A stretch of 64,000 nt of DNA from Gelatoporia subvermispora B (Eukaryota; Basidiomycota; Agaricomycetes; Polyporales; Gelatoporiaceae): the NCBI GenBank assembly GCA_000320605.2, contig KB445792.1:377581-441580 (forward strand), read 5' to 3'. Positions 47,622-61,700 of this stretch are shown here, piece after piece. The notes beneath the pieces were generated by a model. The model was not told the origin of the DNA, made no database searches, and saw only the letters and a list, made by a program, of their open reading frames with translations. Position 1 is the first letter of the stretch; each line of letters opens with the position of its first letter. A program made the translations under genes and the position numbers.

Positions 47622-49818
47622 ATGGCGACCTCTCTCCCGGTCACTGTCACCGTCGGGCCAGGCAAGCCCGAGGCGCCGCCTGCGCCCGCCTTTGTCGAAC
47701 CGCTCGCCGAGGAGCACCGACTGACCTTCCCGCCGTTCCCTGTGCCGCCGCCCGGCGCGACGATCGTGCCCTTCAAGTCGTTCAAGCCCGCGGGCATCGC
47801 GATGGCCGTCGAGGACGTACCGCCGGACTATGTCGAGCGCGACGGCGCGGGCGCCCCGACAGTCGTGCTGCGCGTAAAACACAGCGTGACGGCCGCGGAG
47901 CAGCGACGGCGCGGGAAGCGCGCGCGCGTCGTCCTGCCCAACGGCCAGACCCGCCGTCCACTGTGGTTTGAAGAGTGGGAGGACGGCGAGACGCTGCGCC
48001 GCACCGATGTGAGCCCGTAGGTATCTGAGACGGTGTGGGTGCGCGTGTGTGGCACGGCTGATGTGCTTGGCTTGTAGGTTGCTTCCGCGGGATGAGCGAA
48101 TCAGACAGACGTGCTATGACTTCAAAGCGGGCAGGCCATGGCCCTTGCCCACCACGGATACGTCCAAGCTCTGGGACCATGTGTGTGGCGCGAATGTTTA
48201 GTGTGTGGCTCATATACTGACGTGCCATAGTTCCGGCTCTCGATCGGCGTGATCACCCATCTGAATCCACCCAACGCTAACAAGCGTCAGCGACAGGCAG
48301 CTGAGGCGGACGATGACGAAGAGGAAGGAGAGGAACCGAAATCAAAGGAGCAGAGAGTTGTCATCCTCGACGACGAAGAGGCACGAGCAATCGCGAGAGA
48401 AAAGCGTGAGCAAGAACGGAAGGAGCGAAAAGTCATGGTGCTGGACGAGATTCAGCAAACGCGAAAGGATAACTTTTATGAGATCCGGAATCTGCGCACG
48501 GACGCGTTCTTCGACAATACCGAGAAAAACATTAAGATATTCTTCTCGTCATATTTCAGGGAGAAAGGCCTTGTATGGTGAGCATCTCCATAATCTCGCT
48601 ATCAATCCAGCTTAACCCTTCTGCAGGTCCACAACGCGCTGTCGCGACGGACCGATCATGATCGAGTTCTTCCTAAGATATCTACTCCGCAGCGGGACGT
48701 TCCCCGAGACAGAATACCAGAAGGGATTCCGCAAGGCTCTGGCGGTCATAGATCTCGCCAAGAAAGAGCTGCTTCACACGTTCACCATCGGACAGGTACT
48801 CCCGGACAACTTCAGCAAAGGCTGCGTCGCGCTCTGGGGCGACATGGGCCAAGTCATGTTCCTCTCGGACGGCGACGAGAATCAGGAAGACGAGGCTATG
48901 GACACCACGGAAGACACCAAGGCCGTCGAGGTGCTCAAGGACGCCGTGGGTGAGGCGAACGTGGAGGTCGTGAGCTCCGAGGCCGTCGCGGCCATGGAGA
49001 CAGAGGCAAAGCAAGACCCAGAGTCCACCCTCGCCGAGAACCTCGCCGAGAGCGGGTGGGGCAATCCTTCCGCCGTTCCCGATGCACCGAGCGGTGGCTG
49101 GGACACCGCCGGCGGGTGGGGCGCGTCCGAGTCGAGCGCGTGGGGCGCCGCCGAGTCCAGCTGGGGGCCCGCGCCTGACGCGAACCCGCTCGCGGCCGTC
49201 CTGGGCCCGACTGTGCTCCCGCTCACGCACACGACGGGCGTCGTCGAGCGCTCGACGCGCCGCATCGCGCGCATTGTGCTCCCCGAGACGAAGCGCGCGA
49301 AGAAGAAAAAGGCGGAGGTGGGCGCGGCGGAGCGCGTCGAGGACGAGCTCGCGGCGCGCCTCGCGCAGATGGTGCTCGCCCCGTGGGGCGAGTACGATCT
49401 GTACCCCCGCGCGGAGGTCGGGCACCCGACCATCGTGGCCGACTCGCGCGGGCCCGTGTGCATGGATATGGACGAGTCCACCGGGGATGCCGCAGCGGAG
49501 CCGTCTGAGGGCCCGAAGTCGCATAACCCTTACAAGGATGAGATCACTATCTTGATTGAGCCGCAGATTGCGAAGGACATGTGGGTAGGTATGGGCCTTG
49601 GCGCAACTTGGGTCCAGATCGTGCGCCAGGATCCGGCCAAGTCCATCGAAGACGTAGCAGACAAGGGACGCAAGAAGAGGAAAGGCGGTACCGGCGAGCC
49701 AGGAGAACCGACTAAGTTCTGGTATCTGGAGCAGCTCTCGGCCATTTTGCCCAGCTATCACACTGAGAACGTACCGCACCCGCGGCCATTTGATTACCCG
49801 CAGCAAGAAACCGCGTAG
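47622..49818 (+). CDS. ARB1: ARB1, Argonaute siRNA chaperone complex subunit
   Basis: Exons 47622-48016, 48078-48180, 48231-48577 and 48627-49818 give 678 aa, longer than fission yeast Arb1 because of a disordered Gly/Trp-rich insert (WG repeats at about 49035-49170). The Arb1 domain core is visible: RRPLWFEEWEDGE, RKDNFYEIRNLRTDAFFDN, IKIFFSSYF, MIEFFLRYLLRSGTFPE and YQKGFRKALAVIDLAKKEL. In S. pombe, Arb1 with Arb2 holds Ago1 with duplex siRNA and is needed for heterochromatin. The WG dipeptides (GWGNP, GGWGAS, SAWGAA, SSWGPA) resemble Argonaute-hook motifs that insert into Ago PIWI pockets. That fits the role but is inference. Confidence 0.85.
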
Positions 49819-49945
49819 TGCTCGATCTGTTCACTATCTCTTACCTGATTGCTCTTCTCGTACATGTATTTTAGGCATCCTAGCGTGCTGGATCTCAAAC
49901 GGAAAGTGGGTATTCTCGATCAGTATTCACAAGCAAAAATACATT

Positions 49946-51337
49946 TCAAACAGTTATACTGGGCTCGATCTCTCCGAGGAGCATTGTAGCGTCTTTGCTG
50001 CCTGTCAAGACTTGAACACAGCATCAATACTTGATGGTATGGCAAGAGATCGAGTGAACTTACTGATCGGCTCCTTGGGGTGGAAGTCTACTGCTGTGAC
50101 AGTACCCTTGTGTCCCGGCAGCTATCGTAAGGCTATTAACAGTCTTCCCTGGCGCATGCATTAAGCGGTGACAGACCTTGTAAAGAACTTTGGCGCTCTC
50201 AACATCCCATATACACACTGTACGGTCCGCACCTCCAACTGCGACGCGTCGCCCGTCATCGTCTTTGCTCCACGCTCCCCGCAAAAGTGTGTTCTCAAAT
50301 CCAGCGGGTGCGCCCATAAGAACGCGATGTACGCGTGCTGGCGATGGCGAGAACGGACGCACGTCGTGGATGATTGTTTGTGACGAGAGAGACGGGGAGA
50401 GGAGATAGTTTCCGTTCGGGGAGAGCGAGAGGGAAGTGGGTGTGTCAGTGTGCCCCATGAGGGAGTACACTTGCTCGTTTTTGCGAAGATCCAGCACCTG
50501 GGTGTAGAAAGTCATGAAAGGCCCTATAATAAACAGCGGAACTTCACATACGTGGATCTCGTTGTCCAATGCCCCGGCATAGATATTCTGCCCGTCCGCA
50601 CTCCAGCAGACCGCAGTGACCGGGCAACCGATCTCAAAGACGCTCACAGGCGCCTTCGGGCCCTCGTCTCCGCCCTCCCAGACCCTCACTGTGCCGTCGT
50701 CAGAGCCTGTGACGATGAGCTCAACGCCTGCGCCGCCTGCCATTGTCCTGTCCAGCGAATTAATGATACCACGGTGAGCGCGCAGTCTACGCACACGCTG
50801 GCCCGTTGTGAGGTCGGACACATTCAGCGAGTGGTCTGCGGACACAGTGTAGAGTAGCGGAGAACAGAGCGACCACTGCAGGTCGAGGATCGGCACCTTG
50901 TGCAGGTTTGCGAGCAGCCCGTAGTTGCTGTTCGGCGCATACGTCCGCCAAAGTGCTGCCGGGATAATTCAGTGTTCTAGCCCACGGAAAAAAGATACAT
51001 AGCGGGAAGGGTAGACATACACACGCTACGGTCTGCTGAGCATGCAGCAACGTTTTGCCCTGTAGGGTCGAATCTACAGCTGAATATCTCTGCCTGGATC
51101 CTAACATGAGACAGGTCCATCCATGGTGCACGAAGAACATACCCCATGTGCACCGCTCAAGCTAATGATAGGTGCCTCAAGGCTACTTGTCCGTTTTACA
51201 GTCCGAATCAGAGCTTGCTGTCTCTCGTCATTCGAGGAAGATATAGCGATTTGGTTTGTCGCAGTAGGCTCTGGAGAAGACCGTGCCCGCTTGATGAGAG
51301 CGCCGCCAGGAGGGGGAGATGCACCGCGTTTTGACAT
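49946..51337 (-). CDS. SNRNP40: U5 snRNP 40-kDa WD40 protein (SNRNP40 homologue)
   Basis: Exons (minus) 51337-51143, 51093-51021, 50955-50552, 50497-50177, 50121-50064 and 50010-49946 give 371 aa. After a basic, disordered start, seven WD40 blades follow the U5-40K pattern: APIISLSGAHGAEIFSCRFDP, SADHSLNVSDLTTGQRVRRL, VTGSDDGTVRVWEG, AGALDNEIHVLDLRKNE, GGADRTVCIWDV, and the end LPGHKGTVTAVDFHPKEP with GSKDATMLLGEIE. The protein sits next to Prp8 in U5 and the spliceosome. The second exon is only 73 nt. Acceptor CCAG at 51094 was chosen because the nearer TTAG gives a stop. Confidence 0.9.
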
Positions 51338-51399
51338 TTTATGATCAGAGAATATTCACAGCACAGAGCCAAGGACCGAGCACACGTTGGAGAAACGGG

Positions 51400-52150
51400 A
51401 GACAGAAAGCTGAGGCTGTAAGCAGTTATGAACACAGCGTCTGCTTGGAACGACCCTCCGCAGACGCGCACGGTGGCACGCGCGTCTCCAGTCGCAGCGG
51501 AGCTCAAATCGCGATCTTCGCCATACTGAACCATGCACAAAACGAGCGGAAAATGTGGGATGAAGCTTCGAGACAATTGAATTTTGCACCGTAGGAAGGC
51601 TGAAACGGTGCAACTTCAAGTAACCAACCAGTGCTAGGAACCAGTGTTCGTGTTATCTAGCGACCAGGGAAGTCCATTCACGATGAGCTGATAGTATCCC
51701 AGATTCAATCACTTTGTCTTTATAACGCAGAGTCCACAACATTCCGGCAGCCAAATTCATCTGGGAGGAACACGCATGGCTACTAAACTCTAAGAGAATA
51801 TCCTCTTCGATGTCTTCTTCGTGCTCAAAGCGTTGTCCGATCCCTTTTTCCTTCGCAAGTGAGCATTATAAAAGCTGACTATTCGTAACACACGTATGCT
51901 ACTTCCGGTGCGAGACTACCCTCGCGAGCCTGCCGCTCCGGCGGTACATCAGCATCACTGGCTTCTGCAAAGTAAACTGTAACGTTTTCCTGAGGGACGC
52001 AACATGCTCCGGTCTGTATCGACCTTTTCCAACAAGCGATGTGGCCTCACGGATGACATAGAAGCATATGCGACCCTCATTACTGTCCTTGACCTTCGAT
52101 CAACCCAGAGCAGAGAGGCGCCACGTGTCGTCCGCAGGTTCTGGCTCATG
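51400..52150. other. Intergenic stretch without recognised gene
   Basis: There are only short frames in all phases. The plus-strand frame at 51319-51594 is antisense to nothing known and has no motif. The C-terminal remains of the adjacent kinase pseudogene may start near 52000. Confidence 0.35.
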
Positions 52151-52159
52151 TATTACACA

Positions 52160-52850
52160 GCCCAGAAGAGCATACATGTCGGGCCTATTCTCTCGCCGGT
52201 TATCCCAACAATGCTGAATTAAGTTTCACATCTTCTCGGAAAGTCCAAGCCCCTCTGCCTCTCTAGGCCGCTCAGGCCGGCTGCCTTGTATAACGCCTCG
52301 TATGACAGCCATATCTCGTTGAATCTCATGAAAGGTACGTGTCCGCTGAACATCTATCATTGTAGACATGTTGGGCTAATCTAGCTGTTACCCGGTGAGA
52401 TCAAAAATTCGCCTCCCAGATCGCCATAATAGCTCGCTCGATCCCAGATGGTTCAGGATCCATAATCTCCGGGGCCACATAACGTACAGAGCCGTGTGTC
52501 GCGGATCGAGTCGGAAGTTTATGCTCATAGTTCAATGAAGCAAGACCAAAATCGGTCGCACAAGCCACCATTTTTTCATCAATGAGAATGTTTGACTACG
52601 ATCGAAATCAATGAGTTGAGTTCGCATCAAGCGCAATGTGCCCCACCCCTTCTATATCGCCATAAACGATGCCATTTGCACCTAAGGAGAAAAAAAGTCT
52701 TAGAAGGCAGCATACTAGATTGAGTTTTAACTCACAAATAGTAATCGATGTGTTTCGGGGTTCTCCTTGAAGTTGAACGCTGTGATTGTTCCATACGGCA
52801 TCCACTCAGAAACAAGGGAAATCGTAGAATCTTGCAAATCGATCCTATAA
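52160..52850 (-). pseudogene. Dead protein-kinase gene fragment (TKL-like)
   Basis: Minus-strand pieces follow kinase order: SLVSEWMPYGTITAF (hinge, about 52790), GIVYGDIEGV (degenerate catalytic loop, about 52655), NILIDEKMVACATDFGLASL (about 52540-52600), THGSVRYVAPEIM (about 52465-52505) and, across a spacer, LIQHCWDNRRENRPDM (about 52170-52220). The catalytic loop has Y for H/R and E for the lysine. An in-frame stop and about 40 extra bases split it from NILIDE. A TGA stands at 52226-52228 where kinases of this type have the TGG of the MW(D/N)LI motif. No intact N-terminus is seen. It is a decayed member of the large Agaricomycete kinase expansion. Confidence 0.7.
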
Positions 52851-53350
52851 AAGGAAGTGATGTGCCGGTGTCGAAGACACCTCCAGATAACAGCCTCACA
52901 CTACAGGTCAGAGTTCTATGTCTTTATGAGTCACCTTGGGTGAGCAAGGGTCAGACAACGCACGCTAGAACCGCCAGTCCCACCATTACATTCTCGGAAG
53001 CGGAATATTTCGAGAGCGACAGCACGTCCTAAATATACTCCTTTTCAAATGTCAGCAGTCCCTCTGATCGCTTCTGGACGGCAGGTGGCACGTTCCAAGT
53101 AGACGCCTCCGGGAACTACTTGTTGGAAGCTGGAAGAATGTGCGTTCTGCAGAGCTTCCTGAAAGGGTGTGCGTGAGGGAATGCACAGTGTTCACGCAGT
53201 GTTAACCTGTGGTGGGCGGCTGTGCGATCTTCTCGAACCCGGACCGTAACGTCACTCTGTTGTTTCTCATTTCCCAGACCTACATCAGGAAAATATTGCA
53301 TTTGCTTTGGAACCACTTTCCCCGCTTTTGGCCAGAAAAGTAGGGAACGC

Positions 53351-53386
53351 GGGAAAATCCCAGTCCCCTGGGACTGAAATTTTCCC
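53351..53386. repeat. Nested palindrome (36-nt hairpin)
   Basis: Outer arms GGGAAAAT and ATTTTCCC enclose inner arms AGTCCC and GGGACT around a CT centre. On both sides lie related CCGCTTTTGGCC/GGCCAAA and CCGCTTC segments (53320-53450). It may be part of a small non-autonomous element, but I could not define ends or a target duplication. Confidence 0.45.
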
Positions 53387-53829
53387 ACTTTTACCGCTTC
53401 TAGAGTGCTTCTCGCCCGAAAAAGACGTAAAAGCGGCCAAAGTAAAAGGGAGATTTTGCTGATGCTACTGTAATGGTCGGCAATATATCCTACTAATGTC
53501 TCAACGTATGATGGTTTGAACCTAGTACAGGACTACACAATACTGACGAGCACATGGAGTGTGTCAAAGCAAAAAAAACAAAGTGCCTTGCAGTCACAGG
53601 CTGCAGCGAATGCACCGTATGGGCAGAGGGAGGGGATGAGAAGATGTGAAAATCGATGACTGAATCCGAAAGAGGCAACATGTCTTGAACAGGTAATGCT
53701 CTTAAAGTTTCCGGGGTCCCCCCGTGATTTCTATCTCACGTGCCAGAATATCGCACGTCTCGGCAAAACTGAGCCTCCCTAGCCAACTGCGCGGCCAACT
53801 CGCTGCTGTCGCCTTTCCTGACCGCATGA

Positions 53830-55455
53830 ATGTCCGTTCTCCTTGAGACATCTCTTGGTGACATCGTGATAGATTTGGAAGTGGATGCATGTCCGAAGAC
53901 ATGTCAGAACTTCCTCAAGCTCTGTAAAGTATACTACTACAACCTCAACGCGTTCTTCAATGGTGCGCATTCTCACTGCCTCAACACCGTAACGCGTCGC
54001 TGATTATACGACCTCACAACGCAGTGTCTAAGGACTTTCTCGCGCAGAGCGGAGACCCGACTGCGACGGGCACAGGAGGCGAGTCCATCTGGTCTTTGAT
54101 CGCCTCGCAGCAAGGCAAACAAGCCCCGCGCTACTTCAGCCCCGAGTTCGTTCCGCGCCTGAAGCACAAGGAGAAGGGCACCGTCTCGATGGCCGTCGCG
54201 CCGCACGTCGACGAGTCGAACCGCGGCGGTTGCGGTAGCCAGTTCTTCGTCACGCTCGCGGACAACATCGACTACCTCGACGGGAAGCACGCTGTGTTCG
54301 GCCGCGTCGTGGAGGGCCTGGATACATTGGACAAGATCAACGAGGCGTTTGTCGACCAGGAAGGGAGGCCGATGAAGGATATACGGATCAGGCATGTTGA
54401 GATCCTGGGTGAGTAGTCATACTTCTGACGAGATGGCCTATTCATGCTTATCTATGCAACGCAGACGACCCATTTGATGATCCAGAAGGCCTCGTCGTGC
54501 CTGAATCAATCCCGACACGCCCACCAGACAACTCCACTCGGATTGCAGAAGATGAGGATCCTTTGGCCACGCTCCCGGAGGAAGAGGCAGAGAAGGAACG
54601 ACGCCAGAAGGCCGCTGCAGCCTCCGCATTGACTCTCGAGATGGTTGGAGACCTGCCCTTTGCCAACGTGCGGCCGCCAGAGAACGTACTCTTTGTGTGC
54701 AAACTGAATCCAGTGACGAGGGACGAGGACCTGGAGCTCATTTTCTCAAGATTCGGCACGATCATGAGCTGTCAGGTTATTCGCGACAAAAGGACCGGCG
54801 ATTCATTGCAATACGCGTTCATTGAATTTGACAAGAGAGAAGATGCAGAACAGGTGACGTACTAGCACCTCAGATAGCCGTGTGCTGTCACTGAACATTA
54901 TGCAGGCATATTTCAAAATGCAGAACGTCCTGGTAGACGACCGGCGCATTTGGGTTGATTTGTACGCCTAATTTCGCGTCTCTAGTCTCTAAGCTAGTTC
55001 TCATCCTCCGCCACAGCTCGCAATCGGTCGCCCGTCTGAACACGCACTGGTCAAACGACGTCAAAGTGGGCCCTCGGGGGTCACGAGGCGGCAGGGGACG
55101 AGGACGTGGCGGTTATGGCGGCCGGGATGACCTGGAAGCTACTCGGCGATACCGTGAGGGTTCCGAGGGGCCCGGAGGTGGCTATGGAATGGTGTTCGAC
55201 GTGCCAGACGAACGGAGCCACCGCCATCGTAGTCAAAGCCCCCGGCGGGACCGGTCCAAAGATGGGCGGAGGCGCTCGAGATCACCCCGGCCGAGCCATC
55301 GGGATCGGGACAGGGAAAGGAACAGAGACAGAGACAGAGACAATATTAGACGCGAGAACGACCGTGACCGCGACCGCGACCGGGGAGAGAGACGCAGGAG
55401 TCGCAGCAGGGACTACGAGCGGCGCTCGCGAGAGAGGTACGAACGTCGACGATGA
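53830..55455 (+). CDS. PPIL4-type cyclophilin with RRM and RS-like tail
   Basis: Exons 53830-53962, 54025-54408, 54465-54853, 54906-54961 and 55017-55455 give 466 aa. The cyclophilin domain (residues 1-170) begins [16 protein letters not shown] and contains [16 protein letters not shown] and [13 protein letters not shown]. The RRM (about 240-320) has RNP2 VLFVCKLNP and the RNP1 position [14 protein letters not shown] Gly/Arg stretch and a C-terminal Arg/Asp/Ser-rich RS-like tail follow. This domain order is that of human PPIL4 and S. pombe Cyp6, nuclear spliceosome-associated isomerases. The active-site region is altered relative to cyclophilin A, as is usual in this subfamily. Confidence 0.92.
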
Positions 55456-55772
55456 CAACGTTCCGAAGATCCGGTGTGTAGTATGACTTGTACGAGGAGA
55501 CCCGCGCTAAAACGGACTTGTGCGCTATGATGACCGCTCCGTCCGACAGCCCACAACTGACCGAGTGGTGCAGTGTCCTTTCTTGCGACTGGCTGTGTGA
55601 CTGCTTGGGCTAGTTCCGGGGTGGTACGAAGCAGATGAGGCTGACTGGACCACCCGTGGCGTGCGAGTGGGATTGAAATGTAGTATGCCGCCCTATATGA
55701 AGGCTCGTGTCCGAGAACAACGATGTTTCGCAGGAACTCAACCACTCAGCATCGACCTCAGAGTTTTTCACG

Positions 55773-56585
55773 ATGATTTCGAAGTATTTTGACTACCCCG
55801 ACTCTGATGTGGTGCTACGCACAAGCACGGCAGACGATTCGGTCGACTTCCGCGTCCACCGCTGCATCCTCTCCGCTGCGTCTTCCTTCTTCAGCCACAT
55901 GTTCAGCCTCCCCCAGGACCCGTCGGCGATCAAACAAACCCCAGTCGTAGACGTTTCTGAATGCAACACAACGCTCGAGACGTTGCTGCGATTTGTCTAC
56001 CCCATCCCCGACCCACCAATCACGACGCTGGACGAACTGACGCCCGTACTTGCCGCCGCGACCAAGTACGACCTGGACCCCGCCATCGCGGCATTGCGTC
56101 GGTTGCTCGTCTCGCCCGTCTTCCTCAAAGCAGAACCAACGCGCGTGTATGCCATCGCGGCGCGGTTCGACCTGGAGGAAGAGGCACGGCTCGCGTCCGC
56201 GTACACACTCCACGAGAACGTCCTGGACGCACCGCTGAGCGACGACCTACGCCACATTTCCGCGTACGCGTATCACCAGCTCCTCGCGTTGCACCGCACA
56301 CGCGCCATGGCTGCGCAGGCGTTACTCGAACTGCCAGAGGACCTCAAATGCATGAGCTGCAACGCGTATGCCACGTTGGCGGCACCGCGGTGGTGGAAGG
56401 ACTTTGAGGTTCGGGCGCGCGAGGAGCTGAAAGCGCGCCCGACGAGCGAGGTGGTGTGCTCGCTAGGGTTCTTGGCCCGGTCGGCGCAGGCGGGGTGCGA
56501 GCGGTGTGCAGGGAGCATACTTGGTGCGCATTGGTGGCTGGAGCAGCTAAGAAAGAGGATCGATGATCTGCCGTCGACAATATGA
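55773..56585 (+). CDS. BTB/POZ-domain protein
   Basis: About 270 aa from ATG at 55773. The open frame reaches further up to GTG at 55707, but an in-frame stop at 55698 excludes a longer unspliced start. Residues about 12-110 form a BTB domain: SDVVLRTS, VDFRVHRCILSAASSFFSHMF, a hydrophobic VDVSE strand and LLRFVYPIP. Four cysteines follow later (MSCNAY near residue 191; AGCERCAGSIL near 247). Very many such intron-poor BTB proteins occur in Agaricomycetes, often as candidate CUL3 adaptors or protein-interaction modules. No specific partner can be inferred. Confidence 0.78.
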   Translation: MISKYFDYPDSDVVLRTSTADDSVDFRVHRCILSAASSFFSHMFSLPQDPSAIKQTPVVDVSECNTTLETLLRFVYPIPDPPITTLDELTPVLAAATKYDLDPAIAALRRLLVSPVFLKAEPTRVYAIAARFDLEEEARLASAYTLHENVLDAPLSDDLRHISAYAYHQLLALHRTRAMAAQALLELPEDLKCMSCNAYATLAAPRWWKDFEVRAREELKARPTSEVVCSLGFLARSAQAGCERCAGSILGAHWWLEQLRKRIDDLPSTI

Positions 56586-56875
56586 CTATAATCTCGTATC
56601 TTCGTGGCGTCCACGCTGTAGGACGTAGTGTAACCCGCCGTATGTAGCTATAATCATTCGGGATGTAAATTATTGGAATTGTTGGACATCATGGAGAGAG
56701 GTTGACCCGCGCAGGCGTTCCTGAGCTCCGAGTCACTTGCGCGAGTTATCTTATCGCGATGCTCGACGGACGTCCTCATAAAGACGTGCTGATCATGCAT
56801 GACCCGCCCGAGAGCTCAGCTGAGTCCCCAAACCAGTCCTGCTGAGACGCATACCATCCTTGAGCTATACCCACC

Positions 56876-59132
<2,257 letters not shown>

Positions 59133-59723
59133 AATGAGGGAGGGCCAGAAATGTATTTGAATAAGATGTACGGGTGGATGGATGTTGGATGTCGATTGGA
59201 TGGAATGTAAAGCAGTAAAAGAAATCCCGGTGTACACAGACATTGTACAGAGTAACAACAGGCAATTGAATTCAAGGCAGAAGCTCTCGCATTGATCGTG
59301 ATACAGGGTCGTAAAACATGCATCGATTTATATGACGACAAAGTGCCCATGTGTAACATGAGGACCTTATGAAAGGTGACAGCATATAGTGGGAGTAAGC
59401 AGTGTGATAGTGTGATAGATTTAGGCACTGAGGCTACATTAATTCAGAGACACGATCAAGGAAGTATATAACATAGCGATCCAGACGATCAATTCGGGGT
59501 ATCACACCGATGAGAAATTAGCGATAATATATTCTGTGCTTCGAGTTAGATTCCTAAGACCTTCTGCAAGCGAGATAAGGAACTCACGAATGATGTGAGG
59601 CGATTCAAGGTACTTTCGCCAGTGTTCAGTTGTCATTCCCAAGGATTCTAGAGTGCGTAGTGTGAATTGCGTTGGCTACCGGCGATCGCAAACAGAAGAT
59701 ATTGGAGCTGTCGTGATTGCTCC
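59133..59723. other. Convergent intergenic region
   Basis: This is AT-rich sequence between the 3' ends of PUT2 (+) and the AT-hook protein gene (-). No gene is seen. Confidence 0.4.
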
Positions 59724-61277
59724 TCATTGTGCTGCGAGCTTTCTCTTCTTCTTCGGCTTCTCCACCTCCTCCACCTCCGCCCCCTCACCCTTCTCCCCAG
59801 CAGACGCCCGCGTCCTGCTGATCGACCGCGTCCGGCGCGGGCCCCTGCCTGGCGACGATACGCTCTTGGGCACGACGTTCATATCCGGCATCTCCGCATC
59901 AGAGTCCTCGACATACTGCTTGCTCTTCGGCTGGCGCCCGCGCCGCCTCGATACTGGCGGAGCAGCCTTGGCCGGGGAGCCCACAGTGATGCTCGCCGCG
60001 TCGTCCGCATCTGTCTCCGCGGCTGCGACTGCAGCTACCTTGGACTTTGGGGCCCTGCCCCGCCGCTTTGGTGCTGCTGCTGATGTAGTTGACGCGTCGC
60101 GTTTCGCGGTAGAGGCGGCTGATGGCCTGCCGCGTTTCCGTCCGCGCGGGGGCTCGGGCTTGGTCGCAGGTTCCTCAGTTTCCTGGTCGACATCCATGCG
60201 CTCCTCGCCTTCTGCGCCCGGTGCCTTCTCTGTCGCTTTCTCCTTTCCTTTCCCCTTCCCCTTCGCTTTTGCTTTCACGCTGCTGGGGCGCTCTGCAATA
60301 CCCGCGATCTCTTCCATGCCACTGTCCGGCTCGCCGGAGCTCGCGTCTTCCTCCGTGGATGGCTCCTTCATGCTCGCGCGGGTCCGTTTGCGTGTGCTAC
60401 GCGTATTAGGGCGCGGGTTCTGCGAGCGTACGCCATGGCAGTTCAAGCGATAGCAGGTGACGAGCTTGTCATTCTGCGGGGTCGAGTCTGCGCGGAAGCG
60501 CGCGCGCTTGACGTCAGTCTGTCATTAGCGGCTGTGGGTCAGTTCTCCTATGCATCACATGCGAAATTGACGGTCACTCACGGTGTGTTTGCCCTCGTAG
60601 CACCAGCCGTCTGGCGGTCCCTGATCACCGTCCCCTTCGACGATCTTCCCGCAGCAACCCCAGAGCGTCTGAAACGTCGTGCCGACGGCGGAACGACCGC
60701 TACTCTTGCTCATGCCGATGCGCTCGACCTCAGCACTTTCGTCATCGTGCGGCACGAGGCAGCAGCGATCGTCGTTCTCGACATCGACGTAGTCCTTGTG
60801 GCAGCGCACGCAATGCAGGCGCGGCGGGGGAGTCAGCTCGGTGTAGAATGCGGCAAGCGTCGCGAGCGTAGGCTCGGACGCGGAGGGGAGCTTGGACATG
60901 GTGTAGGCGTGAAAGATCTTGGGCGGGATCGACGCGAGCAATCCAGTCAGAGATGCAACTGTGGCTTCTGGTGGCATTGCAGCGTTGCTGGGCTCGGGGA
61001 GGAGCTCTCCATCGCGCGCCGGAGATGGCTCGCGAGCATGCTCTTCAACGGATAGACGAGATAATCTGGTCGTTGGTGAGGACGATCCATGCGCTCTCCG
61101 AGCTACAGAAGCAGAGTCCACTGATGGTGAGGGTGTCCGAAGTTGCACCGGTGCAGCTGCAGGAGACGCCGCTTCGTCCTCCGGTCTCGAGGGTGGCGAC
61201 GGCGGCGGTACCGACGGCGACGAGGACTCGGCACTCGCAGCGGCGGGCTGCTTCTTTGTAAAGAATCCAAAGACCAT
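59724..61277 (-). CDS. AT-hook protein with a Cys/His-rich module, function unknown
   Basis: Exons (minus) 61277-60582 and 60518-59724 give 496 aa. The middle (about residues 140-260) has conserved-looking Cys/His pairs: HCVRCHKDY, CCLVPHDD, WGCCGK, WCYEGKH, and after the splice CYRLNCHG. This is a probable zinc-binding module. The C-terminal half is disordered and basic, with three AT-hook-like cores: RGRKRGRP, RRGRAPKSK and RRGRQPKSK. A final KPKKKRK looks like a nuclear signal. A chromatin or DNA-binding role is likely from the AT-hooks. I know no named family for the Cys/His part. Confidence 0.8.
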
Positions 61278-61700
61278 GATTACAGGAAATGAAACAAGTT
61301 GAGATGACAATGGAGGGCGAAAACACGCTGGATTGCGGCCTTATGTGTGCGCCCTGGCCAAGGCTTCGCGGAAGAGAGCAGACGCCTGCCGCCTCGCCAA
61401 AAGGGGCATGCGCGGCGCGACTCATCACAATAGTCACTCGGGTGGCTGTCACACCTCTCAGTCCGAGTTGAGTTCTTTTGTTCGCGTTTCTCGCTCACGC
61501 CTCGCAACATCACTCGATCTATCATTGACGATTGCACCCATGAAGCTATTGCAGTACATATCGACGAAATATGTCGATTCAACCAACCCAGAAAACTTCG
61601 CAACTGTCGAACCCAGTGAGAGCAACCGATTACTCAACACGCGCGCGCCTCGTGTTCTAGTTGACCTTTGCCCTATGCACGATGTTATCGCGCGCGCATC
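61278..61700. other. Region between AT-hook gene start and GMC gene end
   Basis: These 423 bp should hold the AT-hook gene promoter and the 3' side of the GMC gene. No conserved coding sequence was found. Confidence 0.35.

Noticed and set aside
48682..49806. Antisense frame of 374 codons
   Set aside because: It is fully antisense to the conserved ARB1 exon 4, a typical GC3-driven shadow.
55707..55772. N-terminal extension of the BTB protein from GTG
   Set aside because: Nuclear fungal genes start at ATG. The frame has an in-frame stop just upstream, so ATG at 55773 is preferred unless an upstream exon exists.
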